Below are positions 1 to 7,526 of a stretch of 22,552 nucleotides of DNA, piece after piece; the stretch's first letter is position 1; each line of letters begins with the position of its first letter. Origin of the DNA: Devosia sp. (GTDB lineage Bacteria; Pseudomonadota; Alphaproteobacteria; Rhizobiales; Devosiaceae); the NCBI GenBank assembly GCA_011322005.1, contig DROE01000105.1:1-22552 (forward strand), read 5' to 3'. Made by a program: the position numbers and the translations under genes. The notes below the pieces were generated by a model. It had not been told where the DNA came from. It searched no databases and saw only the letters and a list, made by a program, of their open reading frames with translations.

Positions 1-774
1 GAGGGCAAAAAAAGTGCCGCCGTGGGCAGGATAGACTTTCACTCGGCACAAGCGGGTGCCGAACTGCTGGAGCGGGTTTGTGCGCAGCTCAAATCCGAGG
101 GCTTTTACGGACTGCTTGGTCCCATGGATGGCGACACCTGGCACAGCTATCGTCTGGTCACGTTTTCTGATGGTTCCGAACCCTTCCTGCTTGAGCCAAC
201 CAGCCGCCCCCACGATATTGAGGCTTTTGGCATTGCCGGTTTTTCTCCGGTATCGGACTATGTGTCGGCCAGAGGGAAGCTTGCCGACACACTTGGGCCG
301 GCTCCGGTGGCACCCGAGGGGATTGGCGTTTCGGCCTGGGACGGGAACCACGCAGAAGAAATCATTGCAAAACTCTTTGAAATGTCGGCATCGGCCTTTG
401 TGGGGAACCGGTTTTTCAAACCCATCAGCCTTGAGGCGTTTCTTGAAATTTACCGCCCGCTTTTTGGCATGGTTGACCCGGCCCATATTCTGTTTGCTCA
501 CAGCGAAGAAGGCCAGCTTGCCGGTTTTCTTTTTGGCATGCCGGACCGGCCGAGGGAGGGGGCAAAGCCCACGGCAATTCTCAAAACCTATGTCAGTGGC
601 ATGCGCGGGGTGGGGCACCTGTTGGCCGACACCTATCACCGGCGGGCCATTGATATGGGGTTTGTCGACATCATTCATGCCCTGATGCATGAGAACAATC
701 TTTCCCTGAGGCGCAGCGCTCAGCACAAGGCAAGCATTTTCCGTCGCTATGCGCTTCTGGGGAAAAAGCTCTGA
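1..774 (+). CDS. GNAT-family N-acetyltransferase-like protein, 5' end cut by the window
   Basis: The reading frame is open from base 1, so the true start probably lies upstream and the GTG at 22 is likely internal. About 257 residues are visible. The N-terminal part carries GFYGLLGPMDGDTWHSYR and an FLLEP segment. The C-terminal part has a GNAT-like layout: a strand reading GQLAGFLFGMP, then VSGMRGVGHLLADTYHRRA in the acyl-CoA binding position, then ALMHENNLSLRRS. This resembles a class of two-part GNAT proteins seen in cyanobacteria and proteobacteria, about 350 to 400 residues long, whose substrates are mostly unknown. It should transfer an acyl group from acyl-CoA to an unidentified acceptor in the cytoplasm. 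The AMP-ligase gene starts 4 bases after its stop, so the two are probably co-transcribed. The family call is from motif shape only. Confidence 0.7.
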   Translation, partial: EGKKSAAVGRIDFHSAQAGAELLERVCAQLKSEGFYGLLGPMDGDTWHSYRLVTFSDGSEPFLLEPTSRPHDIEAFGIAGFSPVSDYVSARGKLADTLGPAPVAPEGIGVSAWDGNHAEEIIAKLFEMSASAFVGNRFFKPISLEAFLEIYRPLFGMVDPAHILFAHSEEGQLAGFLFGMPDRPREGAKPTAILKTYVSGMRGVGHLLADTYHRRAIDMGFVDIIHALMHENNLSLRRSAQHKASIFRRYALLGKKL

Positions 775-778
775 AGCG

Positions 779-2194
779 ATGAACCTCATAAGCGCCTTTC
801 TGGAGAATGCTGCCGGAGCAGGGGACAAAACCGCCCTCGTTACCGCAAAAGGCGAAAGTATCAGCTTTTCCGGGCTGGCCCGGCGCTCGGCGGCGCTTGC
901 CCGCCACTGGCAGGAAAAAGAGCTCAACAAGGGCGACCGGGTGCTGGTTGCCATGCCGGTGGGTATTGAGCTTTATGCGGCCATTGCCGGGCTGTGGCGC
1001 ATTGGTGCCACTATCGTTTTCCCCGAACCGGCGCTGGGGCTTTCCGGCTTGCGTCACGCCGCACGAATGACCTCGCCCCGCGCCTTTCTAGGGACCGGTG
1101 CCTATCGTTATCTGCGTTTTGTTGTGCCCGAACTGTGGCGGGTTCCCCTGATGCTGGAGCTGGGTGATAGCGGGGCAGGGGGTGACCCGCTGGTTGAGGT
1201 GGAGGCGGACCATCCGGCGCTGATTTCCTTTACCAGCGGATCCACCGGCCAGCCCAAGGCCATTATGCGCTCCCACGGGTTTCTTGGTGCGCAAAACGCC
1301 CGCGTGGCGGAACTGTTGGCTAAAGAGCGCGAGGACGAAACAGACCTGGTGGCGTTTCCGGTGTTCGTGATTGCCAATCTGGGGCAGAGCATCACCTCGG
1401 TCCTGCCCAACTGGAAACTCTCCCGCCCCCACGAAGCCAGCGCAGAAGAGATTGCCCGACATATCGAGGCGCATAAAATCACCAGGGCACTGGTGCCGCC
1501 CTCCATCTGCCAGGTGTTGGCTGACAGCAAAACCGATATGGGTCTTGATGCGATATTCACCGGCGGCGGGCCGGTTTTCCCCGACCTGATGCAGGCGATG
1601 ACGCGCCTCAGCCCCAAAACCGGGATAAGTGTCGTTTACGGCTCGACGGAGGCCGAGCCCATTGCCCACCAGCGGGTGGCGGATATTCTACCCGGGCAAT
1701 GGGAGGCAATGGAAAGGGGGGGCGGGCTCCTGGCCGGTCCGCCGGTGCCCCAGACGAGGGTTAAAATCATTGACGAGGAGATTGTTGTCACCGGCGACCA
1801 CGTCAATAAATCCTATCTGGGCGGGTACGGGGATGAAGAAAACAAGCTCAAAATTGACGGCGACATCTGGCACCGCACCGGCGATGCCGGGCGGCTGGAT
1901 AAAAACGGTTGCCTTTGGCTGTTGGGCCGCCATTCGGCAAAAGCGGGAGAGTTTTATCCGTTTCAGGTTGAAATTGGCGCCCGCGGCTGGCCCGGCGTAC
2001 GCCGGGCGGCTCTGGTGCCCGGCACCAATCCGCCGGTTCTGGCCCTTGAGGGGGAAGAGCCCGGCACCGGAGTGTGGCAGAAACATGCCGACATACTGGG
2101 TAACCTGCAGGTAAAAAAACTGTCCCGCATTCCGCTGGACAAACGGCATCACTCAAAAATCGACTACCGGGCCTTGCGCAAAATCGCGGGTTAG
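779..2194 (+). CDS. AMP-dependent acyl ligase (ANL superfamily, OleC-like)
   Basis: A 471-residue adenylate-forming enzyme expected to activate a carboxylic acid with ATP. Motif A3 is visible as SFTSGSTGQPKAIMRSH (about residues 153-169). A YGSTEAEP motif (A5 type) lies near residue 290, and WHRTGDAGRL near 365 is the A7 motif with its ATP-contacting Asp. LLGRHSAK is the hinge region (A8), and the C-terminus ends IPLDKRHHSKIDYRAL with the A10 lysine. The ending and the GVRRAALVPG segment resemble OleC, the ligase-like beta-lactone synthetase of the long-chain olefin pathway, but the match is distant and no OleA, OleB or OleD is visible. I chose the ATG at 779 rather than the in-frame ATG at 749, because 749 lies inside the preceding gene and MNLISAFLENAA is a typical start. 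It is convergent with the kinase gene, 13 bases apart. Confidence 0.8.
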   Translation: MNLISAFLENAAGAGDKTALVTAKGESISFSGLARRSAALARHWQEKELNKGDRVLVAMPVGIELYAAIAGLWRIGATIVFPEPALGLSGLRHAARMTSPRAFLGTGAYRYLRFVVPELWRVPLMLELGDSGAGGDPLVEVEADHPALISFTSGSTGQPKAIMRSHGFLGAQNARVAELLAKEREDETDLVAFPVFVIANLGQSITSVLPNWKLSRPHEASAEEIARHIEAHKITRALVPPSICQVLADSKTDMGLDAIFTGGGPVFPDLMQAMTRLSPKTGISVVYGSTEAEPIAHQRVADILPGQWEAMERGGGLLAGPPVPQTRVKIIDEEIVVTGDHVNKSYLGGYGDEENKLKIDGDIWHRTGDAGRLDKNGCLWLLGRHSAKAGEFYPFQVEIGARGWPGVRRAALVPGTNPPVLALEGEEPGTGVWQKHADILGNLQVKKLSRIPLDKRHHSKIDYRALRKIAG

Positions 2195-2207
2195 AACCTT
2201 CTCGAAG

Positions 2208-4961
2208 TCAGGCCCTTTCAAACGGCGGCAGTGCATCAGCCGATGCCAGAGGCAGGCGGACCTGAAAGCGGGCGCCCCGCCCGCTCGAAGGAAGCAGTTT
2301 CAGTGAGCCACCCATCTTGACCAGAATTTCCAGACTGATGGCAAGTCCCAGTCCCGAACCTGAATGGGAGCTTTCAGGATCGTGTTTCCCCCGCGAGAAC
2401 TTGTCAAATATTATGTCACGGTCGCCCGGTGCAATGCCCGGTCCGTTGTCGGCAAAGTCCACCAGAAGTTCTCCGCCCTTGACGCGAGAGTCAATCTCGA
2501 TAAAGGGCCGCTTTGCATCACTATACTTGGCGGCATTGGAAATCAGGTTGATGAACACCTGGCAGAGGCGGTCGCCGTTGGCCACAACCCAGATGTTTTC
2601 CGCCCGGTTTTTCTGGCGCACTTCGAGATTGTGTTGATTGGTCAAAGGTGTGCAGACGTCAATGGCCCGACGCAGGGCCGTGCCGACCTCCACCGGCTCG
2701 TTGCGCCACAGCGTCTCGCCCCTCTCCAGTGCGCTGAGATCAAGAATTTCGTCGAGCAGGATGGTCAGGCGCATGCTTTCATCGTGGATAGTATTGAGAA
2801 AGCGCTGGCGCTGTCCTGCTTCCAAATCATCATGATTGAGTAAAATCTCGGAGAAAGAGCGGATTGCCGTCATCGGTGTTCGCACCTCGTGGCTTACCTG
2901 GGAGAGGAATTCGTCCTTCTGCTGGTCCAACTCCCGTAATTGCTGGTTTGCCTCCCGCAGTTTTACGGTGGTGGATTGCAGTTCTTCTGTAGTGTGTTCA
3001 AGTCGTTGGGAATATTCAAGAATTTTCTGTGTTTCATCAGCCATTTGCAGCACTTCCTCAAAAGTGATGCTTTCTCCGGAGACCACCTGCCCCAGCACCA
3101 CATGCGCCGAAGCCGCCCCGATGGAGCCCGCCAGCTCTTTCTCCAGCCTTGAAATAAATTCCGGCGTTGGCGGAGCGGTTTCCAGCCCCTTGGCGCCTGG
3201 GCCAAGTTTTGCAAACAAAGACCTGGCAGCCTCCGCCCCCAGGACCCTTTCGGTCATGTAAAGCAGGTCATCAAGGGTTGCCGAAGAGTCCACATAGCGT
3301 GCATGTCCGCCGGTCGATTGTTTGAACACATCCACGAACAAATGAGATTGCAAACGGCCCATGGCATCGTTCTCGGTAAAGAGCGAAACCCCGATTAAGG
3401 CAATGACATTGCCAAGAAGGCTCCAGAATACCGCATGGACCAGCGGATCGAGCCCGCTGAGCCCGAGCAAGGCCTGGGGGCGCAGAATGCCGATGCCCCA
3501 GGGCCCGGTCTGCAACAGTGAAGCAATCTGTTCGCTTGAGGTGGCAAAGCTGGGCAGAAAGCTTGACCAGCCCCAGATGATGAATCCCGCAATTAGACCG
3601 GCCAGTGCGCCCTTGGCGGTGGCGTCACGCCAGTAAAGGGCGGCAATGATCGCGGGCAGGAACTGCGCCACTCCGGCAAATGATATCAGCCCGATGGGGG
3701 CCAGTGCGCCGGAACCGGCGGTCAGCCAGAAATAAACGAAGCCTAGCAACAAAACGACCGCAATGGATATGCGGCGGCTGGTGAGCACCAGTCGGGACAT
3801 GCCGCTGCCCGCCTCCTGCCCCGGTACTTTGGTGCTCCGCAAGGCAATGGGCACGACGATGTGGTTGGAAATCATGATAGAGAGGGCAATCGAGGCTATA
3901 ATGATCATCGAGGTGGCGCTGGAAAAACCACCAATGAAGGCAAACAGCGCCAGACCCTGCTGGTCGAATGCCAGGGGCAGGGTCAGCACGAACATGTCCG
4001 GATCAGCCCCGGCCGGTAACACGCTGCGCCCGATAATGGCGATGGGAAGTGTAAAAACACTCATGCCAAAAAGATAGAGCGGGAACGCCCACGAGGCGGT
4101 GCGCAGGTGGCGCTCGTCGGCATTCTCGACCACAGTAATCTGGAACTGGCGCGGCAGGCAGACAATGGCGGCGGCAGACAGTATGGTGATGGTCAGCCAA
4201 CGTGGTCCAAAGGCATTCTGGGCATTGAGCATAATTCCTGCATCCTCGGCCCGGGCAAAGGTGGCGGCAAATCCTCCACCAATGGAAAACACCACAAACA
4301 GGCCCACGGCGATGAGCGCCACGAATTTGACAATCGCCTCAAAGGCAATCGCCGCCACGACGCCGTGGTGCTGCTCGTTGGCGTTGACATTGCGGGTGCC
4401 GAACATGATTGAGAAAAGCGCCATGGCCGCAGCGATCGCAAACGCCAGCCCCACATCATCAAGGGATTGGGGCAGGGGGGTGGCCTGCACATGAGAGGAG
4501 GGTTCAAAGCCGCCGCTCAAAATCACACGGAGCGAGGTGGCTATCGCCTTGAGTTGCAGGGCGATATAGGGGGTGATGCCAACAACGGCCATCAGAGTGA
4601 CCAGAACCGCCAGCCGTCCCGACTTGCCAAAACGCGACGAAATCAGATCGGCAACCGAGGTGATGCGCTGATTGTGGCCGATACGCACCAGTTTTCTCAG
4701 GCCGAACCACCAGCCGGTGAAAACCAGCGTAGGCCCCAGATAAACGGCAAGGAACTCCAGACCGTTCCGTGCCGCCGAACCTACCGCACCGTAAAAGGTC
4801 CAACTGGTGCAGTATACTGAAATCGCCAGCGTAAAAACCAGCGGCGAGTGCAACAGATTGCCCTGACCGCGCCGCGCCATGAGGTCCGACCAGTAGGCAA
4901 GTGCAAACAGCAGAATGACATAGAGGACCGACGTCGCTATGACCAGGCTGCCGCTGATCAT
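2208..4961 (-). CDS. SLC5 symporter-like sensor histidine kinase (CbrA/CrbS type)
   Basis: A 917-residue membrane sensor. Residues 1 to about 535 form a sodium:solute symporter (SLC5/SSS) domain with roughly 13 hydrophobic helices, including SVYCTSWTFYGAVGSAA (49-65). Residues about 560-630 look like the STAC linker of this class, and 640-690 are a likely coiled coil. The HisKA phospho-acceptor His is at 691 in SQVSHEVRTPM. The HATPase domain has N box NLISNAAKYS (805-814), G1 box DNGPGI (838-843) and G2 box GSGLGLA (868-874). No PAS domain is evident. Known relatives are CbrA, which controls carbon/nitrogen use in Pseudomonas, and CrbS, which controls acs and acetate use in Vibrio and Pseudomonas. 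Its ATG overlaps the stop of the small gene upstream by 4 bases, so translation is probably coupled. Given the nearby acs and acyl-CoA regulator, acetate or short-chain carboxylate sensing is my inference. Confidence 0.9.
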   Translation of the reverse strand: MISGSLVIATSVLYVILLFALAYWSDLMARRGQGNLLHSPLVFTLAISVYCTSWTFYGAVGSAARNGLEFLAVYLGPTLVFTGWWFGLRKLVRIGHNQRITSVADLISSRFGKSGRLAVLVTLMAVVGITPYIALQLKAIATSLRVILSGGFEPSSHVQATPLPQSLDDVGLAFAIAAAMALFSIMFGTRNVNANEQHHGVVAAIAFEAIVKFVALIAVGLFVVFSIGGGFAATFARAEDAGIMLNAQNAFGPRWLTITILSAAAIVCLPRQFQITVVENADERHLRTASWAFPLYLFGMSVFTLPIAIIGRSVLPAGADPDMFVLTLPLAFDQQGLALFAFIGGFSSATSMIIIASIALSIMISNHIVVPIALRSTKVPGQEAGSGMSRLVLTSRRISIAVVLLLGFVYFWLTAGSGALAPIGLISFAGVAQFLPAIIAALYWRDATAKGALAGLIAGFIIWGWSSFLPSFATSSEQIASLLQTGPWGIGILRPQALLGLSGLDPLVHAVFWSLLGNVIALIGVSLFTENDAMGRLQSHLFVDVFKQSTGGHARYVDSSATLDDLLYMTERVLGAEAARSLFAKLGPGAKGLETAPPTPEFISRLEKELAGSIGAASAHVVLGQVVSGESITFEEVLQMADETQKILEYSQRLEHTTEELQSTTVKLREANQQLRELDQQKDEFLSQVSHEVRTPMTAIRSFSEILLNHDDLEAGQRQRFLNTIHDESMRLTILLDEILDLSALERGETLWRNEPVEVGTALRRAIDVCTPLTNQHNLEVRQKNRAENIWVVANGDRLCQVFINLISNAAKYSDAKRPFIEIDSRVKGGELLVDFADNGPGIAPGDRDIIFDKFSRGKHDPESSHSGSGLGLAISLEILVKMGGSLKLLPSSGRGARFQVRLPLASADALPPFERA

Positions 4962-5221
4962 TTGGGGGGGGCCGGAGCGGTCTCGGGTTGAGAGGGGTCC
5001 GCTTCCATATCGGTTTCCTGAAGTCTCCCGAGGGGGAACTGGAGCGCGAAGGCAACCGTGATCAGCGCCAGCCAGACCGCAAACAGATAAACTATAATTG
5101 CGGGGACACCGAATATCCAGGTGCTGACATTGGCAATGAGTACCAATGGCGGCAAGATGAGTATGATACCGCCCACCGGCACCAGAAAAGCTACGAACTC
5201 AAGCTTGCGCCTGCCCCTCAC
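4958..5221 (-). CDS. Small two-helix membrane protein, CbrX-like
   Basis: An 87-residue protein with two hydrophobic segments, about residues 8-28 (FVAFLVPVGGIILILPPLVL) and 36-60 (IFGVPAIIVYLFAVWLALI), and a polar Pro-rich C-terminal tail. It starts with GTG inside the response-regulator stop (GTGA overlap) and its stop overlaps the kinase ATG (ATGA overlap), so three genes are translationally chained. Small hydrophobic proteins in this position are known with symporter-like kinases, for example CbrX before CbrA in Pseudomonas, and small DUF4212 subunits occur with some SSS transporters. I infer an accessory subunit of the sensor, perhaps helping its insertion or transport-like function. No enzymatic motif is present. 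Assignment to CbrX or DUF4212 is by position and shape, not a proven homology. Confidence 0.78.
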   Translation of the reverse strand: MRGRRKLEFVAFLVPVGGIILILPPLVLIANVSTWIFGVPAIIVYLFAVWLALITVAFALQFPLGRLQETDMEADPSQPETAPAPPK

Positions 5222-5637
5222 CGTTCCGGGTCCTCTTCCGACTTGCCGTTCGCTCCGCCCCGAACCGGCGCTTCACCCAGAAGCCGACGCACGGCATCAA
5301 CCACCTCGGAGTTTGCATAAGGCTTGGTGATAAACCCGGTTGCACCCAGTCCCTGCGCAGTACGTTTGTCTTGTTGCTGGCCTTTTGCAGTCAGAATGAG
5401 GATGGGAAGCTCGCGGGTGTTTCGATCAAGGCGCAGCTTTTTGAGGACATCAAAACCGCTTTGCTTTGGCAGCATCACATCCAGAATAACGACCCGTGGC
5501 ACAACCATGCTGATCGCCCGCAACGCCGCTTCGCCATCGGTTACGGACCTGGTTGTCCAGCCCGCATGGCGCAGGATGAATTCCAATGAACTCAGAATTG
5601 AGGGTTCGTCCTCCACTATCAATACATCCGGCTTCAA
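5218..5637 (-). CDS. Receiver-only response regulator (CheY-like)
   Basis: A 139-residue protein made of one receiver domain (about 3-122) plus a short charged tail. The acidic pocket is VEDEP (E9, D10), the phospho-acceptor is D53 in ILDVMLP, the switch Thr is T83 in ILTAKG, and the conserved Lys is K105 in TKPY. There is no DNA-binding or enzymatic output domain. The frame begins at a TTG at 5635-5637 preceded by a GGGGGAG ribosome binding site about 5 bases away, which supports this start. It is the first gene of the response regulator, small protein and kinase operon, and is most likely phosphorylated by that kinase. CrbS usually pairs with a LuxR-type regulator and CbrA with an NtrC-type regulator, so the missing output domain is notable. 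It may feed a phosphorelay or act by protein contact. Confidence 0.9.
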   Translation of the reverse strand: MKPDVLIVEDEPSILSSLEFILRHAGWTTRSVTDGEAALRAISMVVPRVVILDVMLPKQSGFDVLKKLRLDRNTRELPILILTAKGQQQDKRTAQGLGATGFITKPYANSEVVDAVRRLLGEAPVRGGANGKSEEDPER

Positions 5638-5758
5638 ATCCGCTCCCCCGAATTGAAGTACAAAAGACCGCCCCTCCCGCGAGCGGCAACGGTCATGCTA
5701 TTGGTGTTGGCACAACAAAGGTCGCGGCGTCAAATCTTGCGAACGCGGTCACTGGCTG

Positions 5759-7327
5759 TCAGTTTCTTGTGCTTGCCATTGGTTCCTGGCGATGTGCGCA
5801 GTTTTGGCGTACGCACAGCCGGCAGGAGGGCCCCACCTCGGTGTCGGCGGAGGTGCCTGCTACCCCCAAGTTCCTGGCATAAACGGTTTTATCCGCATGG
5901 ACGATATCGCACGCCAGCATGACAGCGTACAAGACGGGCTGATCGCCAAAAGCGGCAATGCGCTTTGCGCTGGCCTTTGCCACAAATAGATATTGTGAAC
6001 CATCGGTAAATCCGGCGACCTGGCGGGTAACCGTCTCTGGGTTTCGGAACGCGCCATAGATAGCCCACAGCGGGCAGGCATGGCCCGAGTTGGGCATCAG
6101 CAGGCCAGGAAGGGGAAATTGCTTGCTGAGATAACCGGCCGGATCGGCGCGCAGGAACCCGAAGGGAATGCCCTCGGCGCCGCGCTTGCGCAGGGTCACC
6201 AGGCGGTGGGCGACCTGTTCAAAACTGGCACCGTATCTGTGGGCCAGCAGGTCCAGGTCATAGGAGGATTTCTCTGCATCCACCAGGAAACTGTCATAGG
6301 GAAACATCAGGGCTCCTGCCAGATACGAGGCCAGTGCGCCCCGCGCCATTTCGCGGGCTTCGGGGGAACTCAGGCGCCCGTCTGCAACCATCCCGGACAG
6401 GAGGTCACCCGCGCTGAGTTCGCCAAGTTTTTTTGCCGCCTGAAAACGCAGGGTTGCGCGCGAGGCATAAGATTTGAACCATAGCTGACGTTCCTGTTCA
6501 TCGTAACCAAACAGCGCATCTCGGCGGGGTTGGGTTGGTGTCGCCTCGCTCGAGGTTTGCACCTGCACTCCAAAGTCGCTCCTGAGCGAACGGATGGCCT
6601 GATCCTCGTTCAGCGGACCCGAAATGCCGATGTTCGAACGCATGCGGTCGGCCTCGGCCTCAAGGTCCGGGAAAAAATTGTTCTCTCCGATGATGAGGTC
6701 ATTGACTTCGCGCGCTGGCGTAACGGTCGCCCGTTTCTCCGCTTCCTGATCGAAACGGGCAATCAGTGTGCGCGCCGCATCAGACAGAGCTACGCTTTCA
6801 GAGTAGATGGAGGTCGAAAATGACCGGCGTGCATCCGCTGGAATGTCCGGCATGTTTTTCAGGATTTCAGCCGCAGAACGCACCGCGGTGATCTGGGAGA
6901 GCATCTGGTGCAGCAGTTTGGAGAACAGCGGGTCGGATTTGAGGCGATTGGATACCAGATGCAGCGCCGCTTCAGCATCCAGATAACCCCGGAAGCAGGT
7001 ATGCAGAGCTCGGGCGCCTTCTGGAAATTGCGCCACCAGCCTGTGTGCGTCCTCCAGCCCCAGCTTGAGGGGAGTAAGCAAAGGGTCGACAAACGCCTCC
7101 TGCAACTCGCTGATGAGCCGCTGCTCGCTCTCTCCGGTCAGATCAAGCAGATCAACACCAAGTTGTTCGGCAATTTTCTGCAGCAGCACGCCCCCGACAT
7201 GGCGTTTGTTGGATTCAATAAGATTAAGATATGAGGCAGAAATGTTTACCGCGCGCGCAAGGCCTGCCTGGGTCAGTCCTGCTGATTTGCGTTGGTTTCT
7301 TATTCTCATTCCGATGGGCGCGCGCAT
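5759..7327 (-). CDS. ScfR/RamB-type short-chain acyl-CoA transcriptional regulator
   Basis: A 522-residue regulator. Residues 8-65 form an XRE/Cro helix-turn-helix (RIRNQRKSAGLTQAGLARAV, then SASYLNLIESNKR). The middle region, about 170-370, fits the degenerate IrrE/ImmA-like domain of this family. No HExxH zinc-protease motif is present in it, so proteolysis is unlikely. The C-terminal third fits DUF2083/ScfRs (short-chain fatty acyl-CoA regulators), ending with clustered cysteines in CRLCVRQNC. Known relatives include RamB, which controls acetate genes in Corynebacterium. The ATG at 7327 has a GGAGAGAG ribosome binding site. It is divergent from the ABC operon and close to acs, so it probably controls the importer, acs and itself in response to a short-chain acyl-CoA. 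Family placement is strong; ligand and targets are inferred. Confidence 0.88.
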   Translation of the reverse strand: MRAPIGMRIRNQRKSAGLTQAGLARAVNISASYLNLIESNKRHVGGVLLQKIAEQLGVDLLDLTGESEQRLISELQEAFVDPLLTPLKLGLEDAHRLVAQFPEGARALHTCFRGYLDAEAALHLVSNRLKSDPLFSKLLHQMLSQITAVRSAAEILKNMPDIPADARRSFSTSIYSESVALSDAARTLIARFDQEAEKRATVTPAREVNDLIIGENNFFPDLEAEADRMRSNIGISGPLNEDQAIRSLRSDFGVQVQTSSEATPTQPRRDALFGYDEQERQLWFKSYASRATLRFQAAKKLGELSAGDLLSGMVADGRLSSPEAREMARGALASYLAGALMFPYDSFLVDAEKSSYDLDLLAHRYGASFEQVAHRLVTLRKRGAEGIPFGFLRADPAGYLSKQFPLPGLLMPNSGHACPLWAIYGAFRNPETVTRQVAGFTDGSQYLFVAKASAKRIAAFGDQPVLYAVMLACDIVHADKTVYARNLGVAGTSADTEVGPSCRLCVRQNCAHRQEPMASTRN

Positions 7328-7526
7328 GGTATCTCTCTCCAGTCGGGCTTGCTGTGTAAATTAATTTACAACAATTGCCCGGAACAATATCAACAATTGA
7401 CAAAATAACGCAAGAAAAACAATTAGGTATTGCCCGATGTTTCATCGTCCATCTAGATGCTTTGGTGTGTGGTCTACTGGGGGAGATGCCAGTTGCAAAC
7501 CGCATTTTTTAATGAGGAGGACGTAA
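7328..7526. promoter_or_regulatory. Divergent control region between the ScfR-type regulator and the ABC operon
   Basis: This 199-base AT-richer spacer separates two divergent genes. Reading towards the regulator on the minus strand, a possible -35 TTGATA (7388-7393) and -10 TGTAAA (7365-7370) are spaced by 17 bases. The -10 lies inside the palindrome at 7355-7370. Towards the ABC operon a perfect -35 hexamer TTGACA occurs at 7397-7402, but no good -10 follows at the right distance, which would fit an activated promoter. CAATTG recurs at 7372-7377 and 7394-7399, and ATTGCCCG at 7374-7381 and 7429-7436. CATCTAGATG (7450-7459) is a 10-base palindrome. GTTGCAAAC at 7492-7500 resembles a RamB-type TTTGCAAA half-site. 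GAGGAGG at 7514-7520 is a strong ribosome binding site for the ATG at 7527. Promoter calls are by eye. Confidence 0.6.
7355..7370. promoter_or_regulatory. 16-base perfect palindrome, candidate operator
   Basis: TGTAAATTAATTTACA is an exact inverted repeat. It overlaps the proposed -10 of the minus-strand regulator gene and lies upstream of the ABC operon promoter region. This is where an autoregulatory operator would be expected. The binding protein is probably the adjacent helix-turn-helix regulator, but that is inference. Confidence 0.55.

Noticed and set aside
749..778. ATG at 749 as the ligase start
   Set aside because: It lies inside the preceding gene and lacks a ribosome binding site. 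The ATG at 779, 4 bases after the upstream stop, starts the normal ligase N-terminus.
2300..4900. Long open frames opposite the kinase gene and other genes
   Set aside because: Their translations lack family motifs and mirror the codon bias of the real genes on the other strand.
2208..4961. PutP-type proline symporter
   Set aside because: The SLC5 domain is fused to complete HisKA and HATPase domains and a STAC-like linker, so it is a sensor kinase.
6000..6700. Active IrrE-type metalloprotease in the regulator
   Set aside because: No HExxH motif is present in the corresponding region of the protein. The ScfR/RamB family appears to use it as a structural or ligand-sensing domain.
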